64,000 nt of DNA, from contig JANORB010000181.1 of the NCBI GenBank assembly GCA_031415135.1, forward strand, positions 1-64,000, in the 5' to 3' direction. A model generated the notes under the pieces. The model made no database searches, was not told where the DNA came from, and was given only the letters and a program-made list of their open reading frames with translations. This document shows, in pieces, positions 36,070-44,642 of the stretch. The position numbers and the translations under genes are program-made. This stretch comes from LGRD01 sp031415135. Lineage in GTDB: Bacteria > Pseudomonadota > Gammaproteobacteria > Burkholderiales > Burkholderiaceae_C. How positions within the stretch are numbered: the first letter of the stretch is position 1; each line of letters opens with the position of its first letter.

Positions 36070-37196
36070 TTGAACGGGTTGCCGCCGCGCGCCGCGTGAT
36101 CGACCGCGACGAACTCGCCGCCTGGTTGCGGCTTCTCGAAACCCCCAAAGTGGGCCGGGATTCGGCGCGCAAGTTGCTCGCCGCATTCGGCTCGCCACAG
36201 GCGGTGTTCGATGCGTCCAGCAGCGCGCGCCGTGAAGTGGCCGGCGCCACCCCGGCGGCGGCGCTGGTGTTGGAGCATGAAGGCCTTGCCGCGCTGGTCA
36301 CGCTCACGCTTGATTGGTTGAACGCCGAGTCGCAAGAACGGCGCGCGCTCGTCACCCTCGGCGATCCACTTTATCCGCCTGCTCTGCTCGAAACCGCCGA
36401 TCCACCGCTGCTGCTTTACGCCCAGGGCCGCATCGAGTTGCTGCAGACCGCGGCCATTGCGGTGGTGGGCAGCCGCAATCCGACCCCGCAAGGCGCCGAC
36501 AACGCGCGTGCGTTCGCGACCCACCTGAGCCACGCGGGGCTGACGGTGATCTCGGGATTGGCGCTGGGCATCGACGCCGCCGCCCACGAGGGCGGCCTGG
36601 CCGGGGCCGGCAGCACGGTGGCCGTCGTGGGCACGGGGCTGGACCGCGTCTATCCGCGCCGCAACCTGCGGCTCGCGCACCGGATTGCCGAGCACGGGCT
36701 CATGTTGAGCGAGTACGCGCTGGGAACACCGCCGCTGCCACCCAATTTCCCGATTCGGAACCGAATCATCGCCGGGCTTTCGCGCGGCACTCTGGTGGTG
36801 GAAGCCGCGTTGCAATCGGGCTCGCTGATCACCGCGCGAATGGCCAATGAGGCCGGACGCGACGTCTTCGCGATTCCCGGCTCCATCCACTCGCCCCAGT
36901 CGAAAGGCTGCCACGCCTTGATCAAACAGGGCGCCAAGCTGGTGGACAGCGCACAGGACATTCTCGAGGACTTGAAGCTGTCCGATGAGCCCGCGGCGCC
37001 GCACGACCCAGCCCCTGCCCGCACAGAAGACCCGCTGCTCGCGGCGATCGGGTTCGACCCGGTCACGCTGGATGCGCTGGTGGCGCGAACCGGCTGGCCG
37101 GCTTCGGAGTTGAACTCGCGCCTGCTCGGCCTGGAGCTCGACGGCCTCGTCGCCCGGTTGCCGGGACAATTGTTTCAACGTGTCGCACACGGCTGA
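36066..37196 (+). CDS. dprA: DNA-processing protein DprA
   Basis: A 376-residue protein that loads RecA on incoming single-stranded DNA during transformation. The Rossmann-like domain has VGSRNPTPQGADNARAFA, TVISGLALGIDAAAHEGGL, TVAVVGTGLDRVYPRRN and FPIRNRIIAGLSRGTLVVEA. A C-terminal winged-helix (FDPVTLDALVARTGWPASEL) is present. No ATG fits; the TTG at 36066 overlaps the LysM stop as TTGA and gives the right N-terminal length (LIERVAAARRVIDRDELAAW). Start confidence is moderate. Confidence 0.93.
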   Translation: MIERVAAARRVIDRDELAAWLRLLETPKVGRDSARKLLAAFGSPQAVFDASSSARREVAGATPAAALVLEHEGLAALVTLTLDWLNAESQERRALVTLGDPLYPPALLETADPPLLLYAQGRIELLQTAAIAVVGSRNPTPQGADNARAFATHLSHAGLTVISGLALGIDAAAHEGGLAGAGSTVAVVGTGLDRVYPRRNLRLAHRIAEHGLMLSEYALGTPPLPPNFPIRNRIIAGLSRGTLVVEAALQSGSLITARMANEAGRDVFAIPGSIHSPQSKGCHALIKQGAKLVDSAQDILEDLKLSDEPAAPHDPAPARTEDPLLAAIGFDPVTLDALVARTGWPASELNSRLLGLELDGLVARLPGQLFQRVAHG

Positions 37197-37296
37197 GGCA
37201 AAGACACAGCCCGCGCTGCTGGCTTGAACGCCGGTTCGCCACGAAAATCACGCGTTCGGCCGCGGCGGCAAACCACCCTGCGGTATAGTGTTTTGC

Positions 37297-37749
37297 ATGT
37301 TCGACGTGCTCGTGTACCTGTACGAAAACTACTGGCGGCCCGACGCCTGCCCCGCGCATGACCAGCTCACCCGCAAGCTGTCGTCGGTGGGATTCGAGTC
37401 GGATGAAATCCAGGAAGCGTTGTTGTGGCTCGACGGGCTGGCCAGTGCCGCGCAGTCTTATGTGGGCGAACAGGGCCAAAGCAGCATGCGGGTCTACTCG
37501 GAGCGCGAAAACGAGCTGCTCGGAGAAGAGTCCATCGGCTTCATCAGCTTCCTCGAATCCGCCGGTGTGCTGCCGCCGCCGATGCGCGAAATGGTGGTCG
37601 ACCGCGCCACCGCGATCGGTGGCAACCCGCTGGACCTGGAAGACCTCAAGATCATCGTGCTGATGGTGTTCTGGTCATTGGGCGAAGAACCCGATGCGCT
37701 GATCCTGGACGAATTGTTCGTCGACGCCGAAGACCGGTTGATTCACTGA
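37297..37749 (+). CDS. smg: Smg family protein (DUF494)
   Basis: A 150-residue Smg/DUF494 protein, usually found next to dprA; function unknown. The N-terminus MFDVLVYLYENYWRPDACP is diagnostic, as are RVYSERENELLGEESIGFIS and the C-terminal LKIIVLMVFWSLGEEPDALI. ATG at 37297 is chosen over GTG at 37288 because it is the family start. A TATAGT that could be a -10 box lies at about 37283, so it may have its own promoter. It converges on the DUF1631 gene with 13 bp between stops. Confidence 0.93.
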   Translation: MFDVLVYLYENYWRPDACPAHDQLTRKLSSVGFESDEIQEALLWLDGLASAAQSYVGEQGQSSMRVYSERENELLGEESIGFISFLESAGVLPPPMREMVVDRATAIGGNPLDLEDLKIIVLMVFWSLGEEPDALILDELFVDAEDRLIH

Positions 37750-37762
37750 ACCGCCAGCCAAA

Positions 37763-40051
37763 TCAGCCCAACAGCCGGCTCGGGTCCACATTGAGTTTTT
37801 CGAGCGCGTCGCGCGTGGCGCGCACGGTCAGCGACTCGTCTTGCGCCGGCACCAGCAAACCCGCTTGCAGGAATGACGCGAGCCGGTGCTTCTGGAACAG
37901 GATGCCGCGCCCTTGCGGCGACACGAACAGCGTGAGCTGCTTGCGCAAGCCCTGCCACGAGAGTTGAACCGCCTCGTTGCGGTTGCGGTAGTCCAGCATG
38001 TACCAGCCGCCGACCTGCAACTCGCGCGCCCAGGCCAGCATTGCGGGTGTCGGCATCGACCCGCCCTCGTCGACCACTTCGAGTTCTTCGCTTTCATGGC
38101 CGGACAGGTCGAGCACCAGGGACTCGTCGATCTCCACGTCCTCGGCGTCGGGCAGGAGTTCTTCCAGGGTTTCAAGGCGCGCCATCAATTCGACCAGGCG
38201 CTCGTGCGGGATGGACGCCGTCTTGGCCGTGAACGCCGCCGCCAGCGAATTGTTCAGCTTGGAGATGTGTTCGTCCTGCTTGTCGACGCTCACGCCGGCT
38301 TGTTCCATCCCGTCGCGCAAGGCCTTCAGCAGCGGCGGGAGCCGCCGGATCACGTCGGCGCGCTCCTCGCGCGACACCTTGGCGCTGGCCGACCAGATGA
38401 GGTCGGCAGCGGCGCGTTTCATGGCCTTGATGGCCTCGCCCTGAACGCCCTCTTTCACGGCGGTCACCGCCAGCACGTCGGCCCACACCTGGAACAGGAA
38501 CTCGCGCACGCCCTCCTGCACCGGCATCTCGTTGAGCATCTTGCGCAGCTCGATGGTGTACTGGATCGCCATCGTCTCGCGCTGCTCGACCTGCTGCGCC
38601 AGCGACACGCCGCGGCGCGAAGCCTCGTTCTCGTTCTTGAAGTAGTGCTCCAGGAAGCGCTCGAACTCGGTCAGCACGGTCTGGAACACGCGCCGGCCGG
38701 TGTCGGGATAGGCCTCGACCACCTGGACCACGCGCTTGATTTCCTTTTGCAGCATGTCGCCGACGGCACGCGTCGTCGCGTCGAAACCCATCACGCACGC
38801 CCCCATGCGGTCGATCAGGCGGCGCGCCGGATGGTCCACGGTGGCAAAGAAGTCCGGCTCACTCACCGCCACGCGCAACACCGGCATCTGCAGGCGGGCG
38901 AACCACACCCGCACGGTGGCGGGAATGCGTTCCTCGGTGAGGATGCTCTGGAACAACAGCGCCACGATCTCGATCGTGGCGCGCTCCACCGGCGTGGCGG
39001 CCGCCTGTTTCAGGATCTGCTTGCGCTGGTTCAACTCCTCCAGCAACGCCGGCGTGCTCAGCGGCATGGCCACACCGCCGCCGGCAACCGGCGCCGACAG
39101 GCGGCTCGCGATCCCTTGCTGCGCCACGGCAATGGCCGCGTTGAGACCGGCGGAAGCGGGCTGCGGCGCGTTCGCGGTCACGGCGAACTCGGGCAACTGC
39201 CGGCCGATCAAGCGGTTCAACCGCCCCAGCACTTCGCTCGAATGGTCGGCCCCGCGCACCAGCGGCGCGGGGTGCGTCAACATGCGGGTCTCTTCGCCCA
39301 CCTCGCCCCGCCCGGCCATTGACTGGGTTGCCGACAGCGCGAACCCCGCCCCGCCCGACGCATGGGTGCTGGCCATCCAGGCCGAATTGCGCGAACGGCG
39401 AATGAAGGGACGCAGATCGACCTCGGGCAGCACCTGGCGCTGCATCAGCCAGCGGTTGGTCTCGTGATAGCCCTCTTCAGCGAAATGCGAAAACTCGTCG
39501 TGCAGCACCGTGTGCAGCGTCCGCCAGGTTTCCAGGGTCAGGCCAGCAGCGCGCCAGGACGTGATCACCACGCGCGCCAACACATGCGGCCTGAGCACAT
39601 CGTTGGCTTCGAGTTCGTCGCGCCCCTCCAGCACGTTCATGCGGGCGCGCAGGTCGGTGAACTCCCAGGACGCACGGTCCATCACCGACAACGCCAGCCT
39701 CGAACTGAGGATCTCGTTCTCGATCGTGTCGTCGTCCACCAGGCTCATGTTGGCCGCGCGCGGCGCCGGCAGCGGCAAATCGCCCGGGCGAGACATCGAC
39801 ACGCCGCCACTGCGCACGGCGCCGCGCAACATCTGGGTCATGCCCTGCAACCAGAATGCGCGCGATGCGTTGAGGTCCTGGACCGCATCGCGCCGCTTCA
39901 TCGTGACCGACCCTTCGGCGACCTGGCTGAGCAGCACACGGGCCCCCTGGTCGACCGCCTGGACGACGGCCGGCATGCCGCCCAGCAACCCCTCGGCGTA
40001 GGCTCGGCGCGCCTGCTGGGCCAGTGCCGTGGGGTTGCCTAGGGTCGCCAT
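37763..40051 (-). CDS. DUF1631 family protein
   Basis: A 762-residue, mostly helical cytoplasmic protein of the DUF1631 family of beta- and gammaproteobacteria, sometimes labelled a thymidine phosphorylase-like protein without evidence. Recognisable parts are SLVDDDTIENEILSSRLALS, LVRLQM-type segment WFARLQMPVLRVAVSEPDFF, and the C-terminal PilZ-like stretch VGGWYMLDYRNRNEAVQLSW followed by LFVSPQGRGILFQKHRLAS. The start MATLGNPTALAQQ at 40051 is chosen over an upstream start in 40111. Function unknown; the C-terminal part is compatible with c-di-GMP-related signalling but the binding motif was not found. Confidence 0.85.
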   Translation of the reverse strand: MATLGNPTALAQQARRAYAEGLLGGMPAVVQAVDQGARVLLSQVAEGSVTMKRRDAVQDLNASRAFWLQGMTQMLRGAVRSGGVSMSRPGDLPLPAPRAANMSLVDDDTIENEILSSRLALSVMDRASWEFTDLRARMNVLEGRDELEANDVLRPHVLARVVITSWRAAGLTLETWRTLHTVLHDEFSHFAEEGYHETNRWLMQRQVLPEVDLRPFIRRSRNSAWMASTHASGGAGFALSATQSMAGRGEVGEETRMLTHPAPLVRGADHSSEVLGRLNRLIGRQLPEFAVTANAPQPASAGLNAAIAVAQQGIASRLSAPVAGGGVAMPLSTPALLEELNQRKQILKQAAATPVERATIEIVALLFQSILTEERIPATVRVWFARLQMPVLRVAVSEPDFFATVDHPARRLIDRMGACVMGFDATTRAVGDMLQKEIKRVVQVVEAYPDTGRRVFQTVLTEFERFLEHYFKNENEASRRGVSLAQQVEQRETMAIQYTIELRKMLNEMPVQEGVREFLFQVWADVLAVTAVKEGVQGEAIKAMKRAAADLIWSASAKVSREERADVIRRLPPLLKALRDGMEQAGVSVDKQDEHISKLNNSLAAAFTAKTASIPHERLVELMARLETLEELLPDAEDVEIDESLVLDLSGHESEELEVVDEGGSMPTPAMLAWARELQVGGWYMLDYRNRNEAVQLSWQGLRKQLTLFVSPQGRGILFQKHRLASFLQAGLLVPAQDESLTVRATRDALEKLNVDPSRLLG

Positions 40052-40091
40052 GTTGGGTTCGGGAAACCGCCTATTGGATAAGCAAAGAACT

Positions 40092-41123
40092 CTACACCAC
40101 CGCCCCGGCATTCGGGTCGTCGGGATCGGTCTCCTTGGCGCTGTACTTGACCAGATCCTCGCGCTTCACACCCAGCCACATGGCGATGGCCGCGGCAACG
40201 AACACCGACGAGTAGATGCCGAACAAGATGCCGATGGTCAGCGCCAGCGCAAACTCATGCAGCGTCGGACCGCCGAAGATGAGCATCGACAGCACCATCA
40301 TCTGGGTCGAGCCGTGGGTGATGACCGTGCGGCTCATCGTGCTCGTGATCGCATGGTCGATCACTTGCTGCGTGTCCATCTTGCGGTAGCGCCGAAAGGC
40401 CTCCCGAATCCGGTCGAAGATCACCACCGACTCGTTGACCGAATAACCCAGCACCGCCAGCACCGCCGCCAGCACCGAGAGCGAAAACTCCCACTGGAAG
40501 TAGGCGAAGAAGCCCAGGATGATGATCACGTCGTGCAAATTGGCGACGATGGCGGCCACCGAGAACTTCCACTCGAATCGAAACGCCAGGTAAAGCATGA
40601 TGCCGATGACGACGAAGGCGAGCGCCTTGGCGCCGTCTTCGGCGAGTTCGCGGCCCACCTGGGGGCCGACGAATTCACTGCGCTGCAGTTTGACCGGCTC
40701 CGCACCGCCCGCTTCGCAGGCCTGCTTGCTGACCGACTCGCCCTTGTCGCTGATGAACTGCCGGGCCTGCACTTGGCCGCTTTCGGCCTTGCACAGTTCG
40801 CTGAACACACGCGCCACCAGATCGTCCTTCTTGACGTCGGCGCGAACCGGCAGGCGGATCAGCACATCGCGTGAACTGCCGAAGTTCTGCACCTGCACCT
40901 CACCGAGGTTCAAGCGCTGCAGCGTCGAGCGGATCTTGCCGATGTCGGCCGATTGCGCATAGCCCGCCTCGATGACCGTGCCGCCGGTGAACTCGATGGA
41001 CAGGTGAAGCCCGCGCGTGACGAGGAAGAACACCGCCGCCAGAAACGTCAGCAGCGAGATGATGTTGAACACCAGCGCATGCCGCATGAACGGGATGTCG
41101 CGTCGGATCCTGAAAAATTCCAT
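40092..41123 (-). CDS. secF: Protein translocase subunit SecF
   Basis: A 343-residue inner-membrane RND-type protein that with SecD uses the proton gradient to complete protein export. Six membrane helices with the large periplasmic loop after the first. Motifs: DIPFMRHALVFNIISLLTFL start, LHLSIEFTGGTVIEAGY, the helix-4 segment GYSVNESVVIFDRIRE and TSMSRTVITHGSTQMMVL. It follows secD by 30 bp, standard order yajC-secD-secF. Confidence 0.97.
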   Translation of the reverse strand: MEFFRIRRDIPFMRHALVFNIISLLTFLAAVFFLVTRGLHLSIEFTGGTVIEAGYAQSADIGKIRSTLQRLNLGEVQVQNFGSSRDVLIRLPVRADVKKDDLVARVFSELCKAESGQVQARQFISDKGESVSKQACEAGGAEPVKLQRSEFVGPQVGRELAEDGAKALAFVVIGIMLYLAFRFEWKFSVAAIVANLHDVIIILGFFAYFQWEFSLSVLAAVLAVLGYSVNESVVIFDRIREAFRRYRKMDTQQVIDHAITSTMSRTVITHGSTQMMVLSMLIFGGPTLHEFALALTIGILFGIYSSVFVAAAIAMWLGVKREDLVKYSAKETDPDDPNAGAVV

Positions 41124-41153
41124 GGCCTGTCCTGTTGCTGGGCGATCGGTCGT

Positions 41154-43028
41154 TCAAGTCGGCGCGGGCGCATCGCCCTGCGGCTTCCAGACCTGCCCGA
41201 TCGAAACGCCCTTGAGTTTTTTCTGCCGCCCGTACCAAAGGTTCACCAGGCCGCGCGAAAACACCACGGCCGAGAACATCGAGGTCAGGATGCCCAGGCA
41301 GTGAACCACGGCGAAGCCCTTGATCGGGCCGGAGCCGAACGCGAACAGCGCGATGCCCGCGATCAACGTGGTCACGTTGGAGTCCAGGATGGTGGCAAAT
41401 GCCCGCTCGTAGCCGATGTTGATGGCCGCCTGCGGTGACGCGCCGCCGCGCAGTTCCTCGCGCACCCGCTCGTTGATCAGCACGTTTGCGTCGATGGCCA
41501 TGCCCAGCGTCAGCGCAATGGCGGCGATGCCCGGCAGCGTCAGCGTTGCCTGCAGCATCGACAGCACCGCCACCAGCAGCAGCAGGTTGAACGCCAGCGC
41601 CAGCGTCGAGAACGCACCGAACAGCATGTAGTAGGCGCACATGAACAAGGCGATCGCACTGAAGCCGTAGATCACGCTGTTGAATCCCTTGGTGATGTTC
41701 TCCGCGCCCAGCGTCGGGCCGATGGTCTTTTCTTCGATGATCTCCATCGGCGCGGCGAGTGAGCCGGCGCGCAGCAGCAAGGCCGTGTCGTTGGCCTCCA
41801 CCGTGCTCATCGAGCCGGTAATCTGGAAGCGCGAACCAAGCTCGCTGTTGATCCGCGGCGCGGTCACGACCTCGCCCTTGCCCTTTTCGAACAGCAGGAT
41901 CGCCATGCGCTTGCCGACGTTGGCGGCCGACACCTCCTTCATGATGCGCGCGCCCTTGGCATCGACGGTCAGGTGCACCGCGGGCGATTGGGTTTGCGAA
42001 TCGAAACCGGCCTGCGCATCGGTGAGGCTTTCGCCGGTCAGGATGACCTGGCGCTTGACGATCAGCGGCAAGCCGCCGCGCTCCACGTAGCGCTCCGCGC
42101 CGAACGGGACCGGCCCGGTGCCGGCGGCAGCGGCTGCCGCCTCGGCGCTGTCGTCCACCATGCGCAACTCCAGCGTGGCGGTGCGGCCGATGATGTCCTT
42201 GGCCTTGGCCGTGTCCTGCACGCCGGGCAATTGCACCACCACACGGTCCAGCCCCTGCTGCTGGATCACCGGTTCGGCCACGCCGAGTTCGTTGACCCGG
42301 TTGTGCAGCGTGGTGATGTTCTGCTTGACGGCGGTCTCTTGCACCAGCCGCGCCGCCTCGGGCTTGAGCGAGCCGGTGAGCTTGAAGTCGCCGCCGTCCG
42401 GCGCGTCGGCCCACAACAGATCCGGCAACTGCTCGGCCAGCAGGCTGCGCGCCGCGGCCAGCGTTTCACGATCGCGGAAACGAATGTCGACGGAGTTGCC
42501 GTCACGGGAAATGCCGGCATGGCGCAGGTTCTTGTCGCGCAGCAGCACCCGGATGTCGCCGGCCAGCGATTCGGCCTTTTTCGTCAGCGCCGACTTCATG
42601 TCCACCTGCATCAGGAAGTGCACGCCGCCGCGCAGGTCCAGGCCCAGATACATGGGCATGGCGCGCAACGCGGTCAGCCAATGCGGCGAGCGCGACAGCA
42701 GGTTCAGCGCAACGATGTAGCCCGGGTCGGCCGGGTCCGGGTTGAGCGCCTTGTTGATCGCTTCCTTGGCCTTGGACTGGGTGTCGAGGTCATCAAAGCG
42801 CGCCTTGACCGAGGTGCCCTCGAACTGCACGAAGTCGGCCCTGATGCCAGCGCCCGTCAGCGCCTGCTGGACACGGGCTTCCATCGACTTGTCCAGCTTG
42901 AGTGTGACCTTGGCGCTGCTGACCTGCACCGCCGGCGCCTCCCCAAAGAAGTTGGGCAGGGTGTACACCAGCCCGACGAGCAGTGCGGCGAGCAGGATGG
43001 CGTACTTCCACAGCGGGTAGCGGTTCAT
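41154..43028 (-). CDS. secD: Protein translocase subunit SecD
   Basis: A 624-residue partner of SecF. It starts MNRYPLWKYAILLAALLVGL with the first membrane helix, has LGLDLRGGVHFLMQVDM, the P1 domain, GEITGRF-like substrate region (SRFQITGSMSTVEANDTALL) and helix-4 AIDANVLINERVREELRGG. Start ATG at 43028 lies 10 bp after the yajC stop. Length and motifs are complete. Confidence 0.97.
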   Translation of the reverse strand: MNRYPLWKYAILLAALLVGLVYTLPNFFGEAPAVQVSSAKVTLKLDKSMEARVQQALTGAGIRADFVQFEGTSVKARFDDLDTQSKAKEAINKALNPDPADPGYIVALNLLSRSPHWLTALRAMPMYLGLDLRGGVHFLMQVDMKSALTKKAESLAGDIRVLLRDKNLRHAGISRDGNSVDIRFRDRETLAAARSLLAEQLPDLLWADAPDGGDFKLTGSLKPEAARLVQETAVKQNITTLHNRVNELGVAEPVIQQQGLDRVVVQLPGVQDTAKAKDIIGRTATLELRMVDDSAEAAAAAAGTGPVPFGAERYVERGGLPLIVKRQVILTGESLTDAQAGFDSQTQSPAVHLTVDAKGARIMKEVSAANVGKRMAILLFEKGKGEVVTAPRINSELGSRFQITGSMSTVEANDTALLLRAGSLAAPMEIIEEKTIGPTLGAENITKGFNSVIYGFSAIALFMCAYYMLFGAFSTLALAFNLLLLVAVLSMLQATLTLPGIAAIALTLGMAIDANVLINERVREELRGGASPQAAINIGYERAFATILDSNVTTLIAGIALFAFGSGPIKGFAVVHCLGILTSMFSAVVFSRGLVNLWYGRQKKLKGVSIGQVWKPQGDAPAPT

Positions 43029-43038
43029 GACAAAACCG

Positions 43039-43377
43039 TTACTTGACCGTGCCCTTGGGCAGCACCTGCACCACCGAGCCCCGCTGCACCTGCACTTCGA
43101 CGCCATTGGCGACCTCGACATGCAGGTAGCTCTCGCCCATCTTGGACACCTTGCCCAGCAGGCCGCCGCCGATCACCACTTCGTCGCCCTTGGCAATGGC
43201 GTCGATCATCGCCTTGTGCTCTTTCTGCCGCCTCATCTGCGGGCGGATCATGACGAAGTACAGCACCACGAACATCAGCACCAGCGGCAGCATCGTGCCC
43301 AGGCTGCCAAACAGGGATTCCGCGCCGCCGCCGGTGGCGGCAGGTGCGGCTTGCGCAAACGCTTCTGAGATGAACAC
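43039..43377 (-). CDS. yajC: Preprotein translocase subunit YajC
   Basis: A 112-residue membrane protein associated with SecDF. One membrane helix (MLPLVLMFVVLYFVMIRPQM) is followed by the classic RRQKEHKAMIDAIAKGDEVV and GGLLGKVSKM motif. The GTG at 43377 gives the family N-terminus FISEAFAQ and has a GAGG site 10 nt upstream; a TTG at 43395 is the alternative. The genes queA and tgt that often precede yajC are not here. Confidence 0.95.
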   Translation of the reverse strand: MFISEAFAQAAPAATGGGAESLFGSLGTMLPLVLMFVVLYFVMIRPQMRRQKEHKAMIDAIAKGDEVVIGGGLLGKVSKMGESYLHVEVANGVEVQVQRGSVVQVLPKGTVK

Positions 43378-43548
43378 TTGAAAATCCTCGGTCAAACGCG
43401 GCGCTCAGCCGGCCGCGAAAAAGCCTTGGATTGTATGCGGGCCCTGCTGCGGGCCGTCTCATGCGCGATGCCGGGGCTCGCAGCCCGGCTCGGCGCGGGC
43501 TGCGGCGGGCGATCCGGTTCGCGCCGGCCGCCGCAACGCCTCAGGGCG

Positions 43549-43770
43549 CTACTGCAGCCAGTGCGGGCGCACGGCCGGGGTGGCGAACTCGCGCCCGACC
43601 ACGGCGCGCACATACAGGTAGTTGTAGCGTGCCCGCTCGCTCAGCGCGTCCATGTCCACATGGCCGGCCGCGTCGCAGGGGAACGAATATCCCCGCCCCT
43701 CGTGAAAGAGCGACTGGTAGCGCAACTCGTAGCGCTCGGCTTCGGGAAAAGGCATCGGAACGGTGTTCAT
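43549..43770 (-). CDS. Small hypothetical protein
   Basis: A 73-residue product beginning MNTVPMPFPEAERYELRYQS, with FHEGRGYSFPCDAAGHVDMD and ARYNYLYVRAVVGREFATP. Composition is that of a real soluble protein, with many Tyr and Arg. Two ribosome-site-like purine tracts (CAGGAGCC) precede the ATG at 43770. No family recognised; it sits alone between yajC and a non-coding stretch. Confidence 0.6.
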   Translation of the reverse strand: MNTVPMPFPEAERYELRYQSLFHEGRGYSFPCDAAGHVDMDALSERARYNYLYVRAVVGREFATPAVRPHWLQ

Positions 43771-44117
43771 CTCGATGGGCTCCTGCGGTTCGGCGGTTTT
43801 TCGCGTTGCATTCCAAGCTTAGGCCGCGCCCGGTGGCTTGGCGATCGGCCACGGCCGCCAGCGCGTGTCGGCGCACGGCGCTGCCTGATGTAGGAGATCG
43901 GCCGACACGCGCGCCGCCAAAGGGCAGGAAGACGGCCCTCACCTGGCGCGGTGTGCGTTGTTGCCGCAACCGGCTTGCGGTTCGATCGCAGCCGCCGGCG
44001 CTTCGCGCGCCGCCACCGCACTTGGTCGCATCGCGTTGTGCGGCGCCAGCGTGGCCGGCGAAAGTTCAGTTCATCGAAGACACGTCGTCTTCGAACCCAG
44101 CCGACCCGGAGTGAACC
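43771..44117. other. Non-coding stretch with a 12-bp inverted repeat
   Basis: Nothing coding is supported in this 347-bp gap. It contains GCGCGTGTCGGC at 43861-43872 and its perfect inverse GCCGACACGCGC at 43911-43922, a possible hairpin with a 38-nt loop, and GC-rich minor hairpins near 43990. The last 10 bp hold the GGAG ribosome site of the DUF2141 gene. Confidence 0.5.
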
Positions 44118-44582
44118 ATGCAAACCTCAACCCACTTCCCGACCCACTCAGCCCCAACCGTTGCGCGCGCTCCCGCCGCGCTGATCCTCGGCGGGCTGTT
44201 GGCCGCGTCGTCCCTGGCCGGCGCCGCCGACCTGACCGTGACCGTCAACGGCCTGCGCTCGCAGCAGGGTTCGGTGATGCTCGCGCTGTACAACAGCGCC
44301 GAGACATTTCCCAAGTCTGAAGGGCGCATCGGCGCGCAGATGATTCCGGCCTCGCAGGCCGGCGGCACGGTGGCGTTTCGCAACCTGCCGGCGGGCCGTT
44401 ATGCGCTGGCGGTCTTCCACGACGAGAACGGCAACGGCAAGCTGGACATGAACCTGGTGGGCATGCCCACCGAAGCCTTCGGCTTCAGCAACGATGCGAT
44501 CGGCAACGCCGCGGCACCGTCGTTCGACAAAGCCGCGCTGGACCTGCGCGTCGACACCGCCATTGCCATCCAGCTGCGCTGA
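44118..44582 (+). CDS. Secreted DUF2141 protein
   Basis: A 154-residue exported protein with a signal sequence (about 18-36, ALILGGLLAASSLAGAAD). The DUF2141 core is plain: LTVTVNGLRSQQGSVMLALY, then GGTVAFRNLPAGRYALAVFH and DENGNGKLDMNLVGMPTEAF followed by GFSNDA. The family is a small beta-sandwich often found beside carotenoid-related genes; here a carotenoid oxygenase homologue starts 60 bp downstream on the same strand. Confidence 0.88.
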   Translation: MQTSTHFPTHSAPTVARAPAALILGGLLAASSLAGAADLTVTVNGLRSQQGSVMLALYNSAETFPKSEGRIGAQMIPASQAGGTVAFRNLPAGRYALAVFHDENGNGKLDMNLVGMPTEAFGFSNDAIGNAAAPSFDKAALDLRVDTAIAIQLR

Positions 44583-44642
44583 ACGCCTGCCCCCATTGGC
44601 GTGGTGTGCCACGCCACCCTGCCAAGCTCCCGGAGACTCGCC

